Below are positions 34,061 to 43,749 of a DNA stretch of 64,000 bases, in pieces. The first letter of the stretch is position 1; each line of letters starts with the position of its first letter. This DNA is from Homalodisca vitripennis (lineage: Eukaryota; Arthropoda; Insecta; Hemiptera; Cicadellidae): NCBI RefSeq assembly GCF_021130785.1, contig NW_025776822.1:58000-121999 (forward strand). The letters are read 5' to 3'. Made by a program: the position numbers and the translations under genes. Under the pieces are notes generated by a model. It had not been told where the DNA came from and did not search any database. It saw only the letters and a program-made list of their open reading frames with translations.

Positions 34061-35489
34061 GTTCAACTTACTTTTATTGCAGTATCTGGTATCTGACGCT
34101 GTCTCAGACTTACGTATAAACATGAAATCGTACGTAAGGTTTCATTTATATATGAGTAGAACTGAACTTTAATATGTTGCATGTCACTTCACGGGATTTC
34201 GCATATCTCAGCATGGCCATCACAATTGTATAGTGAATTGTTACGTAGGTTTTTGCTATTTAAACATTAATATAAAATCCAATTTAAAAAACATTGTGAA
34301 TGAATAATGTGGCAAGACATCTCGAGAACAATTTGCTGTGTAGACTTGAGACTATAATGAGTTGTATGATATATAGAATTCTACTAAGCATCGTTGAGGC
34401 CTCACTTAGAAGGCTGAAACAACTCTCATTGTTTACTGGGAATATACAAATTTACTGTCTGTTTGTCTTTCGATGTTTCTAACAATAATAAAATTGGGTA
34501 TAAAGTTGAAATTTGCATTGTACTTCAGCGGAGTACAGGTATGTTACGTTACAGGGTGCGTATTCCTACCTTGCCGTAGAGAGATAGAAGATATATAACT
34601 GTATCCTATTCATAGATAGTAATGACACACACACGATTAAATAATCTTCAGAAAATCAGTGAAGTATATCTATTTTATATTTTTATATAATAAAACGGCG
34701 TTTTTTAATAATTTAAACCCTAAAAATGATAGTGTGTCAAAAACGTATAAAAGCAAGAGAAAAGATGTTTAGTGCGTAAAGTTAAGGTGCCATCATCATT
34801 TCGCTCCAGCTTTCTCCGGCTTACGGTTATAGAGGACATCATCTCTGTAATTTTACCTCAGGCTAACTCACAGCAATATATAGTCTTACGTTAAATTCAA
34901 TGTAATTTATTCATTCAACGGCTAGGCCTACCGTTAGTTTAGAATAACGCATAAAATTAAAATCAATAATATAGAAGAAAAATTAGAAATAACAAAATTG
35001 TTAACATCACAAGTACGGTATGTACATTAACCCTTGCAATAACAATTGTGAGTAAATAACAAAAATTATATAATGAACTATACTTATAATAACTATTGAT
35101 TAACTCATATACTCTCATATTAACTCACTTATAATAAATATTGATTAACTTTATATAAATTAATCTAAACTCTAAACGAATATTTAGATAATTAATAAAA
35201 CTCCTTAAAAGGAAATTCAAATAATAATACCGTAACAAAAAGAAACTAGAGTATAATCTAAGCTACTGGAAGTGTATGGCATAGTAAGAGAACAATAATA
35301 AACATAAATATAAAAAGTAAAAAAAGAAAAGAAAACCACGTCGACGACCGCAAAAACCAATAAGAATTTAAATAGTATATCTTAATAATCCATTCACAGT
35401 AATAAAATATATGACGGAAAATAAGGCCGATGTAAATATATTCACTAACGGTAAGTTAAATGCCATTTAATTTCATGCATAATAAACAA
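34061..35489. other. AT-rich, no feature recognised
   Basis: TACAGGGTGCG near 34551 resembles a mariner-type end, but no partner was found. No gene is seen. Confidence 0.5.
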
Positions 35490-35650
35490 ACTAAGAGCTT
35501 CTCAGGTAGAAAAGATGTTTCATGCACAATTTCAAGGCTATAGGTCAATTTGTTTTTGAGACATCTTGCTGACAGACATAGACATAGACAGACAGACAGA
35601 AATGTAAATTTTCCAGCCCTACGAATTATAAGCTCATCCAAGTAATGCAA
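35490..35650 (-). repeat. dispersed repeat R6, inverted copy with (GACA)n
   Basis: TTTGTTTTTGAGACATCTTG precedes a GACA/TAGACA tract at about 35572-35601, then AATTTTCCAGCCCTACGA. Confidence 0.5.
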
Positions 35651-35867
35651 AATAATCCATTGATAATATAAGAGAAGTTAAAACAATAATATCGAGATGT
35701 CCAATCAGGCAAATAATTTAACACAGGTTGTAGAGGCACTGTCTAACATATAATATTTTACGAATATTAAACAAGAATACGCTTACTGTTTAAGTGGTTA
35801 AGATTAAATCGTATAAATTTTCAATAAGGCTATCTGATAGCACGTATTCATCACAAACGGAATGATG

Positions 35868-35990
35868 TGATAAAACAGTTAACCACCCAACGGCGCACAA
35901 ACCATTAGCTAGCAATCACGTGGAACTAACTGTACATTGGGTGACCGTAACACAATTATCGGTGGTTACTTATTTAATCTGACTTATCTA
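35868..35990 (+). repeat. dispersed repeat R4, copy 2
   Basis: Matches 4498-4625: ATGATGTGATAAAACAGTTA, GCACAAACCATTAG, CACGTGGAACTAACTGTACA and GGTTACTTATTTAA. Confidence 0.65.
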
Positions 35991-36487
35991 CTGGCTGTTT
36001 AACGATTTAATCTTTTCAACCATAATTTTATTTAAGAAAGGGGTATGCTACACCAGTTGTCGCGTAACAATCTTCGATGACAAAATTTAAAGTCTATGAC
36101 TCGTTTCATAATTTACAAATAAAACAATAAAAACTGATATGGCCAATAATTTTAACATATCACGGTAAAAAGGGAAACTATGTCAGCCTTCCGTCTAGCT
36201 TCCACGATGCTCAGTTAAACTTCATAGTTGGACATGCAAAATTACAGAACTCATGTTTGCCTATGTAGACATGCCTTCAGGTGAAATATTTTAAATGATA
36301 TCTTTCCAAATGGTATATTCACAGTTTTTTTTATTTTCTTGCGTTTAAATATCGGTTTTTAAATAATAAAAGTCTACTCACTAAGTTAACACAAAATTAT
36401 GTGAGATGTATGATATATTGCGATAGTTAGAGTTTTAATTAATTAATATATCACAAAATGTAGAATCTTTGAGCATTGAAAAACGGT

Positions 36488-36654
36488 TTATTGTAGTATC
36501 ACTAGATAAAGGAATACAACATTTTCCAATATATAATTTTGTATTTTGTGAAGTGCCTGATGATGGAATCTTTGATTCAGAGAGGCCTTGCACAAAATAA
36601 AAAATTATATATTGGAAAATGTTGTATTCCTTTATCTTGTGATCCTACAATAAA
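36488..36654 (+). repeat. 60-bp-arm hairpin with hammerhead-like loop
   Basis: The left arm (36488-36550, containing GATAAAGGAATACAACATTT) and the right arm (36591-36654, containing TTGTATTCCTTTATC) are near-perfect complements. The 40-nt loop holds CTGATGA (36557-36563), GGAATC, TTT and GATTC (stem II-like), then AGAGAGGCC. In a type I hammerhead the arms would be stem I. The expected GAAA reads GAGA, so a catalytic fold would be impaired. The 96-codon frame starting at 36539 crosses the hairpin and is incidental. Confidence 0.6.
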
Positions 36655-36739
36655 TATATCACAAGTTCAAATCTTTGTTATAAATTTACTTATTCTGCTA
36701 TTTACTTTTGCCTTCATGTCCACCCATAAGACCAATAGA

Positions 36740-36960
36740 AAAAATATACGCTCAGCCAAATCCCATGGCGTGACCTGCACAATGATCAAACTCAGTGCCC
36801 CTCATATTGAAATGAAGCTTGATGTATAATTTAAGTCTATAGCTTTATTCATTTCTGAGATATATTGTGGACAAACAGACATACACAAATGAGATATTTA
36901 TAGACCTATAAGTTTTTTGAGCCTACGCTCAGCCAGTTACTGAAATTTGCTCTTGACTAA
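36740..36960 (+). repeat. dispersed repeat R6-related, partial
   Basis: ACGCTCAGCCAAATCCCATG, GCGTGACCTGCACAATGAT, then TCTGAGATATATTGTGGACA and ACGCTCAGCCAG. A copy of the first part lies near 54597 (CGCTCAGCTAAATTC, GCGTGACATGTACAATAAT). Confidence 0.4.
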
Positions 36961-37257
36961 TAAAACACAGATTTAATAATGGCTTAAGAGTATATTGTGG
37001 CTTAGGACCAAGAGCCAATTTGCACCGAATAAGCACCAAATTAGGATTACCTTCAAATCGATGGAGGAAGTTTTCCTAAGAAATAAAACGAATTTGCAGT
37101 AACGCTAGTTTTGTTCGATGTCGAAATGAAATGGTATGAAAAGGTTTAAAAACATGATTGATTATTTTTTTCTGATATTATATTTTTACAAGCTACATAC
37201 TTTTAAAAGTTACCACGGTACTTTGTTTCAAGGTTATTTTTGACGATGAAAGGATTG

Positions 37258-37380
37258 TGAAGGAAAAAGGATTTTCCGGACATTTGCCATCGTTCAGTGA
37301 AAAAAGAAATCAGTAACACTACGTTTCGATCAGATTGCAGATCTACCATGGTAGATGTAAGAAATAATTACTTTACAGTC
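37258..37380 (-). repeat. dispersed repeat R7, diverged copy
   Basis: TTCCGGACATTTGCCATCGTT (about 37274), then AACACTACGTTTCGATC (about 37316). This is the R7 tail with GAAACGTAGTGTT in place of GAAACGTTGTGTT. No CTGATGA core is intact here. Confidence 0.5.
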
Positions 37381-38099
37381 ATACAAGTAGATAAAGATAC
37401 TGAACTTCGTCATTCTAAGGGTCTGTATATGATTACAATTTAAGATTAACTATCGTGTCCGACGGCTTTAAGTGTGTCTAGCTAAGAAGCTTCGAAAAAA
37501 ATATCATCACATCTCATTTCCGTCGCCATTAAGACTAGCGCAACTGATAATACATTTTTTTAGTGAAAAATATCTCTCGATTTAAAGAAAAATCAGGTTG
37601 CGTGCTTATAAAATACAAATTGGCTTTGAGCTCCTCAACTTTTGTTTCTTAAACTTATGTAAACTTTCCTACAACAACTGATTGTTCAATTGTATGATTG
37701 AGCATCTTGGAACAGATATTAGTTATCCACCACTGTTTCCTGAAGGCAATGATTAAATTAGCGTGGTATGAAAATTTTGGCGACGATAATTGATTTTATA
37801 CCTCAAATTTTCAGGTACCGCAGTAAATTGGCACCTGATTTCACCTTTAGATTTTTACTTAGTATATAATATTTTTAAAGCAAAATAATCCTCTTATTAA
37901 TTGTTCCAATGCACATCATTAACGGATATATTATACACAGTGTTAACTTTGTCAGTGTGCATTTTCGTATTTCCATTGAGTTGTTCTCATGCAGCAATGC
38001 CCCTAGGTGTAATACTCATACAAATTATTTTTGGAATAATCTCTATCTACTGATACCAGACATTAAGATTTATGTCAATTTCAATTTTTAAGCCAATAT
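37381..38099. other. AT-rich, no feature recognised
   Basis: One 60-codon frame without motifs. Nothing else was seen. Confidence 0.5.
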
Positions 38100-38127
38100 T
38101 ATAATGAAGTTTATAACATTAAGACTA

Positions 38128-38335
38128 TTGGTGATTTTGTTAAAGAATACTGTGATACAATTTTAAATGCTCAAGATGTCACAATTCCCAATCCGAACCA
38201 AAAAGCGCTAATTAAAAATCGTTGTTGTGAAATTATAAACAAAATCTAAACTAAGTTTCTTGATAGTACGAAAATAGGTTTCAGTGTGGTAGATATGTAC
38301 AAAGTGCCAAAAATACACCTGTATGGAAAATAACT
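38128..38335 (+). pseudogene. possible N-terminal piece of a Penelope-like polyprotein
   Basis: One plus frame gives IGDFVKEYCDTILNAQ, KALIKNRCCEIINK, a TAA, then TKFLDSTKIGFSVV and MYKVPKIHLYGK. The KVPKIH string resembles the PKIHK motif at the start of PLE reverse transcriptases. It lies immediately left of the TA tract into which the Ginger-like element inserted, and the GIY-YIG end of a PLE lies immediately right. If both belong to one copy, most of the RT is deleted. The assignment is inference from weak motifs. Confidence 0.35.
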
Positions 38336-38365
38336 TTATAATTTGCCTGGGAAACATATATACGA

Positions 38366-38396
<31 letters not shown>

Positions 38397-38400
<4 letters not shown>

Positions 38401-38676
38401 ACACTCAAACACCGAATTCGGACAATGTCCGAAATTTTTACTCACTCCGCGATGTGGACAACGTGAATTACCCACGTCGCGTATTGAGCATTTTTTTCGG
38501 ACATTGGCCGAAGCGAAATACCCAGAACGCGTTGTGGGTAAGCGAAAGTACTCAAGAGACGAAATAAACACGTTCATCGGAGATTGAGCAAAACCATAAT
38601 ACCCATAACCCGACGTGGGTAATCTAATTTGCCCACGTCGGGTTGTGGGTATTTGTAATTTGCGCAAACGCCGAAA
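38397..38676 (+). repeat. left 280-bp TIR of the Ginger-like element
   Basis: Complement of 41134-41413. It is CpG-rich and built of internal palindromes: CGGACAATGTCCG (38420), ACCCAGAACGCGTTGTGGGT, and a 50-bp palindrome at 38601-38650 made of ACCCATAACCCGACGTGGGT and its near-complement. Such subterminal structure may be where transposase binds. Overlapping short ORFs here on both strands are incidental. Confidence 0.92.
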
Positions 38677-38859
38677 AGCCTCCAAACACAACCATACCAT
38701 ACCCTACACTAATTCCATTATAACAAGTAAAATAAAATCAAATTTTCCTTGAAATTCCATTTATTTCAATCAAAACAAAAACTAAACAGTAAAATACAAG
38801 TATCTTATTATTGAAAATAGAAAAAAAAGTTATTTTTCACACATGTACCACTTTCAATG

Positions 38860-38865
38860 TTTATT
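38860..38865 (-). terminator. polyadenylation signal of the Ginger-like transposase
   Basis: AATAAA on the minus strand, about 26 bases after the stop codon at 38892 and well inside the element. Confidence 0.6.
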
Positions 38866-38891
38866 AAAGTTCTTTTCAGAAAGTATTCACT

Positions 38892-40926
38892 TTACTTGTT
38901 AGCACAAGAAGTGCTACCGTGACATTTAGAATTGCATTTTAAATTTGATTTTACACATTTGCAAGATCTGCCCGAACACTTCTTCTTGCATCCACATCTG
39001 ATGAAACCTTGTTTGGACCCGGATGACTTCATTGCTTCTTTACGGACATTGAGCTGTTCATCAGGTACATCGATGTTATTAATAAATTTATTAGGAGCTA
39101 CCTGGAACTGGTTTCTGGAAAACTGTTTGTCAAGAACTCCATGCTTTGTACCAAGGGTATAGGAATCATCGTTCTTATTTATTACAACAGCCATTACATT
39201 TCTTGGAGCTAGTCGGCCCCGGTCGACATCAGGAATGTTTACCAAAACGTTATCGCCGACTGAGACTGGAGTTAATTTTCTTTCAGTACGCTTTAACATT
39301 TTGGCTGCCTGACTTTTCAATGCAGTTACACAGTTTTCTCGTATTGTGTCTATGGCAGATTTTCTTGAGCAAAGAGTGCACAAAGGTAAGCCTAGGTCTT
39401 CGTTATTTAAAACTTCATAATGTATGTGCTGACCACATTCAAAACAGCTGTTTGCTTTGTCACAATCTATTGCTTTGTCACAATCTATTGCTTTGTCACA
39501 ATCTATATTACAGAGTGTTAAGTTATCGCTGGACATAGTTTCTTTTTCTACGTGTTCATTGTTTTCTACAGTCCTTGTCAAAATCTCCGAAGCATCTTCA
39601 TCCACAGCATTTATTTCTTCGTTGTCTTCTTCATTAAAACTTTTTTCAAGCTTAGAGAACTCTCCTTCTAGTTCTTCCTCAGTAGTTATTTTTTTTACGA
39701 CGTCGGCTGTCAAAGGGGAATCTAATAATCCATTTTTCTGTGGTGAACCAAACATTGCCTCATAAGGGGTTCTCTTGATCCCACTGTGGTAACTGTTGTT
39801 CTTAGTATTCTGAATGATCCTGAGACCATTTGCCCATCCTGAGGTGTTGTTATCAGTCATCCAAGCCACAAGACTATCTCGAACGTCTTGATTGGCCCGT
39901 TCGACAGACCCTTGACTCTGCGAGTGTCTTGGTTTTCCATGTACTAGTTTTATGGCACTCCATTTACTGGCTAGGTTCTCGATAACCTGAAAACCGTACC
40001 ATTACCATTACAAAAATACTAAATTCTAGGGTGGAATCTTTTCACTACAGTAATTTGTTTTTACCACTTACCCGGTTACAAAATTCCCGTCCATTATCAC
40101 TGTGAAGTATGTATGGAGCCCCAAATAAGCAAAATATATCCAAAAGGATGTCGGATACTTCATCAGCAGTTTTAGTTTTCAAGGGACGTAGAACAACAAA
40201 CTTGGTGAGATGATCTTGATAATTAAGGATAAACTTGTATTCGCCGTCAGGCTCTGATTGCATATCAATTAGATCCACCTAAAATACAATAAAAATACAT
40301 AAATCGACTCAACATAAATGTTATGTCAACTATACCATATACCTCATTATAACAACTGCCAGTGCGTAATACGCTTAGGTATTTGTCAGCAAAGGAGAAA
40401 CTGTCTTATTTAGAGAAATGCTATGATATCTTACCTGGCAGCGTGAATTTAATGCTGTCATAATGATGGGTTTAACAACCAGCCCTTTACTTTTTGACTT
40501 TTTCTTAAGTGCGCAAGGTTCGCAAAGATCCAAATATATTTTAATTACCTCCCTGGTAATGTTACAAAATTTCTTTTTTAGCTCGGCTTCCATAGCTTTT
40601 TCTTTTTTATGACCAACTCGTAAGTGAGCTGAATGAATTGTGTCATACATTTGATCAATGCGACAGAAATATTTTATATCTGTCATTTCTTCAGTTGTTT
40701 TTTCAATCAACATTTCTTTATCGCCAATGTTTATGACATCAAACCGATTGATTCGGCGATAATCTTTAGACATCAAGGACTGACCATTTTTCCTCTTCTG
40801 TTTTGCCTCCTTTACTTCGCTGATAATTTCTTCATAGCGTGGCTCCTCGATAATAAAATTTCGACTTGTGAGACCATTCTTCTTGGACATCAGATCTTCC
40901 AATTTACTGTGAAATGATTCCTTCAT
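38892..40926 (-). CDS. Ginger/KRBA2-like transposase (integrase-type), three exons
   Basis: A DDE integrase-type transposase, expected to act in the nucleus on the flanking 280-bp TIRs. Exons: 40926-40435 (ATG, 164 codons), 40278-40072 (69 codons), 39986-38892 (364 codons plus stop), giving 597 residues. Both introns (156 and 85 bp) start GTAAG, end in TTTTAG or TTTCAG, and are phase 0. Residues about 98-138 form an HHCC zinc-binding integrase domain (HSAHLRVGH, then LCEPC). The catalytic core shows D166 (CQVDLIDMQS), D225 (ILHSDNGREF) and E262 (QSQGSVERANQ), with 36 residues between the last two, as in retroviral-type integrases. A triple IDCDKA repeat lies mid-protein (39465-39518), and two CXXC pairs follow it. 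The C terminus is cysteine-rich (RCGCKKKCSGRSCKC, then KCNSKCHG), as in insect proteins annotated KRAB-A domain-containing 2-like. No frameshift or stop is seen. A longer open frame upstream of 40926 begins only at a non-ATG codon. Confidence 0.88.
39987..40071 (-). other. intron 2 of the Ginger-like transposase gene
   Basis: Minus strand: AACCGG|GTAAGTGG to CGGTTTTCAG|GTTATCG. 85 bp, phase 0. Splicing joins NGREFCNR to VIENLASKW, giving the expected spacing between the last two catalytic residues. Confidence 0.85.
40279..40434 (-). other. intron 1 of the Ginger-like transposase gene
   Basis: Minus strand: CTGCCAG|GTAAGATATC to TGTATTTTAG|GTGGATC. 156 bp, phase 0. Splicing joins CQ to VDLIDMQ, restoring the conserved integrase block; without it the frame reads into a stop. 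Confidence 0.85.
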
Positions 40927-41133
40927 TTCAAACAAAATCACAAAACACAACAGCACTTTAAAATAAGTCAACACACGCCACTTACGCACAGAACAAAGAA
41001 AAACTGCTTGTGTATAACGACAGTGCACTAATGTCAATGAAAATAGACAGTAGGCCTATTTGTTGCTAACAGTGACGATAGTGGGGGGGGGGGCGCATGT
41101 CTCGACCTGCACGTCTGGACTGTGGGAAACGGA

Positions 41134-41413
41134 TTTCGGCGTTTGCGCAAATTACAAATACCCACAACCCGACGTGGGCAAATTAGATTACCCACGTCGG
41201 GTTATGGGTATTATGGTTTTGCTCAATCTCCGATGAACGTGTTTATTTCGTCTCTTGAGTACTTTCGCTTACCCACAACGCGTTCTGGGTATTTCGCTTC
41301 GGCCAATGTCCGAAAAAAATGCTCAATCCGCGACGTGGGTAATTCACGTTGTCCACATCGCGGAGTGAGTAAAAATTTCGGACATTGTCCGAATTCGGTG
41401 TTTGAGTGTAACA
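41134..41413 (-). repeat. right 280-bp TIR of the Ginger-like element
   Basis: Complement of 38397-38676 with one visible difference (TCAATCC at 41322 against the complement of GTATTGA). Just inside it is a run of G (about 41082-41092) upstream of the transposase start. Confidence 0.92.
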
Positions 41414-41424
41414 TATATATATAC

Positions 41425-41862
41425 AGACTGTACCTCCAACAATTCAATTTACCAGCTAACCTGTAGGTTTTGTCCCAAGGACTACATTGGGCAAACCTCA
41501 AATTCTTTGCGGGTAAGAATGACCGGTCACCGTTTTTCTATCAATCACAAAGACGACAAAAACCCATTAGCCTTACACGCTATTCACCATAACAAAAGCT
41601 TTGAGGATTGTTACAAACTCAAAGCTATAAGCAAAATTACTCCTTGTGAAAACAGCTCTCGAAATGATTTCAATTTAAGAAATACTTAATTGGCACACCA
41701 ACTTATATTAAAATCGAAACAACCATATGGACTTAACATTCACTAAATTATTGATTTCCATTTGAATAATTAGATTGTGATACAAATTTACTAAATTCAA
41801 AATTATATTATATTATGTTATTATTGTTAAATTAACAACTAATCAAAACTTGTTTACATGTC
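41425..41862 (+). pseudogene. Penelope-like element 3' fragment, GIY-YIG domain
   Basis: Close copy of 6711-7160. The frame around 41402-41689 reads SNNSIYQLTCRFC, KDYIGQTSNSLRVR, GHRFSINHKDDK and AIHHNKSFEDCYK, the C-terminal GIY-YIG-type endonuclease of Penelope-like elements. It has no upstream coding part and starts right at the TA tract interrupted by the Ginger-like element. Homology with the first copy ends at ACATGTCAA. Confidence 0.8.
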
Positions 41863-41994
41863 AACTAATTCTATAGTATCAAAGCATTATGCATCATATT
41901 GGTTTTTTATTTACTCTAGTGAGTACATATTAACTTTAAATTAGAAATTATTTTATACGGCTAATGTTAGCTTATTCTTTGTTTAAAATTTGTT

Positions 41995-42130
41995 ATTGGC
42001 TATGGAAGGTTTGATAGGATAACAGGATTTCGGCCATTTGCCATAGTTATATGTTACAAAAGGTATACCTCCCCCACCTAACGAAGAGGATAGATTCAAA
42101 TCCTCGAAACGTTGTGTTATACCAGTAACA
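41995..42130 (+). repeat. dispersed repeat R7, copy 4 (rearranged)
   Basis: GGATAACAGGATTTCGGCCA and GCCATAGTTATATGTTAC are in the inverse orientation to the CTAACGA...GAAAC part that follows directly. In other copies both lie on one strand. It begins about 130 bp after the end of the PLE fragment. Confidence 0.6.
42078..42125 (+). ncRNA. hammerhead-like motif with complementary flanks
   Basis: CTAACGA (42078-42084), an extra A, GAGGA, a loop, TCCTC, GAAAC (42106-42110), GTTGTGTT. The core CTGA has become CTAA, which removes an essential G. Flanking GGTATA (42062) pairs with TATACC (about 42118-42123), and GTTAC (42051) with GTAAC (about 42126), an arrangement like an interrupted stem I. Confidence 0.35.
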
Positions 42131-42134
42131 CACA

Positions 42135-43700
42135 ACGGGTAGCTAATTGTTATAAGAACCTCAAAGCCAGTCTCTGTCTTAATATTTAGTTAAAGGGTTG
42201 AATTAAAAAAATTATATTACTAAAATATTACTCTATTCAGATTATTTTCGAAATAAACATAATTATCATTTTATCTTATTATATGTCTGGATTAACAATA
42301 AAGGTAGAGAAATATCAGTTTTATTACTAAAACTGTAATTACATATGTTGAACGTTAAAAAATATTCTCCAACTTTACCGATTAAAGGAACTTGTTCAAG
42401 TAGTTTACAGATCAGGTGGCTTGGCACTAGAGGGAAATGCTACTGGCTACATTCAGTATAAATATAATAAAGAGCTGAGCAAACCAAAGTTCTCAACAAG
42501 CTGATGAACGTAAGTTAAATAGAACTGTGCTAACTGGAGGCGAAATTCCCCTCGGAACTCGATTTATCTGGAACCTTTCTCTCGAATAAACACTAGAGTT
42601 CTATTCCATATGTTACATTCATTTATTACGTAGTTATGTAAATATGTCATTACTGTTATACTTTGAAATACAAAAAGTAAAAGCATATTGATTAGAATTA
42701 TTGATATATAACAACCTCACTGTTCAGGTAGTAAATTTAACGTAACATGTGCCGAAGTTTTTTTCAGAGATGTAGCTGGAAAATTGAAAAAATAGAAAAA
42801 CTAGCAAATTTGAGATTTTGAGTTTAGCTGTAGTTCACATTCATCTTAATTGAAGCGTCTTCAATCCGATGCTGTCATAGACTTGACTCTTGGAGTCATA
42901 TTCGTCTAAAGAGATCCAAAGAAAGTCGGCGATGAAGATGCTAGAATGAATGTTTGTATCGTTTCGACATCCGAAGCATTTTACCTACAAAATATACTGC
43001 AATCACATGAAGAGGCATTATCATTGTATCATTAGGTGCACACATGAGTGAGAGTACTTCTTTGTTTTAGAGACGATCTCATTTGAATCACTTTGGAGCA
43101 ACCGAGTTTTCTATAAATAATGTACCTTTGTAATGGTTAACTCAGAGTAAATTTGGAATTTAGCTCCAGTTCAGCTTCCTCTAGTGCGTAAAACATCAAA
43201 AATAGTTTTGATTAGAAAATTAAGTAACGGATAAACCTTTTTAAAACCTTGTAATTTGTTAGGAATTATTTAAGTATTCAATCAAAAATATACCCTTATT
43301 AAGTAGTTTGTCACTAAAATTTATTATTTGTTTAAATTTGGGCATATTAACTCTTTTCATTTTGTCCAATTGCAAATTAATTAGGACATTTTACTGTTCT
43401 AGGAAAATAATTATATAGGTCTATTATAATTTAAATAATAACGTAAAACACATATAATAGTTCTATTTTTAAACTTAAGCAATCATAAACATTGAACATT
43501 TTTATTTGCCAGGCAGAATACATTTTTATCTGTGATCACCCAAATTTCCTTATACATATATACATTACTAATAGTGGATAGTGGCTCTAATAGATTACAG
43601 AATCAACTTAAACTTTGTACAGAGGAAAAAAATGTGAGACAGAGTGTTATCATGAAGGGGCAATCTCGAGGGAAGAATGTTTCATATCCTGTGTTGAGGT
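42135..43700. other. AT-rich, no gene recognised
   Basis: No motif-bearing ORF or clear repeat was seen. Confidence 0.5.
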
Positions 43701-43702
43701 GG

Positions 43703-43743
43703 TAGCGCTCATAATACCAGACCTCCTGGTATTATGAGCGCTA
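43703..43743. repeat. perfect 18-bp hairpin with 5-nt loop
   Basis: TAGCGCTCATAATACCAG, loop ACCTC, then the exact complement CTGGTATTATGAGCGCTA. It is isolated, with no transposon ends or gene nearby. Confidence 0.9.
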
Positions 43744-43749
43744 GTAACT

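Larger units (their letters stand above)
38397..41413. mobile_element. Ginger/KRBA2-like DNA transposon, 3017 bp, apparently intact
   Basis: The ends TGTTACACTCAAACACC and its complement fit the 5'-TGTNR termini described for Ginger transposons. The element sits within a (TA)n tract, so a 4-bp TATA target duplication is compatible but not provable. The TIRs are 280 bp each and differ at one spot by eye. A three-exon transposase gene on the minus strand has all frames open. Intact ends, near-identical TIRs and an open gene suggest a young, possibly active copy. It is inserted between PLE-derived sequences. Confidence 0.88.

Noticed and set aside
38281..38700. Minus-strand 139-codon frame (and 114 codons at 41122-41466)
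   Set aside because: Same sequence read through the two Ginger-like TIRs. Palindromic, CpG-rich DNA happens to lack stops.
38932..39765. Plus-strand frames of 76-130 codons opposite the transposase
   Set aside because: Antisense shadows of the third transposase exon.
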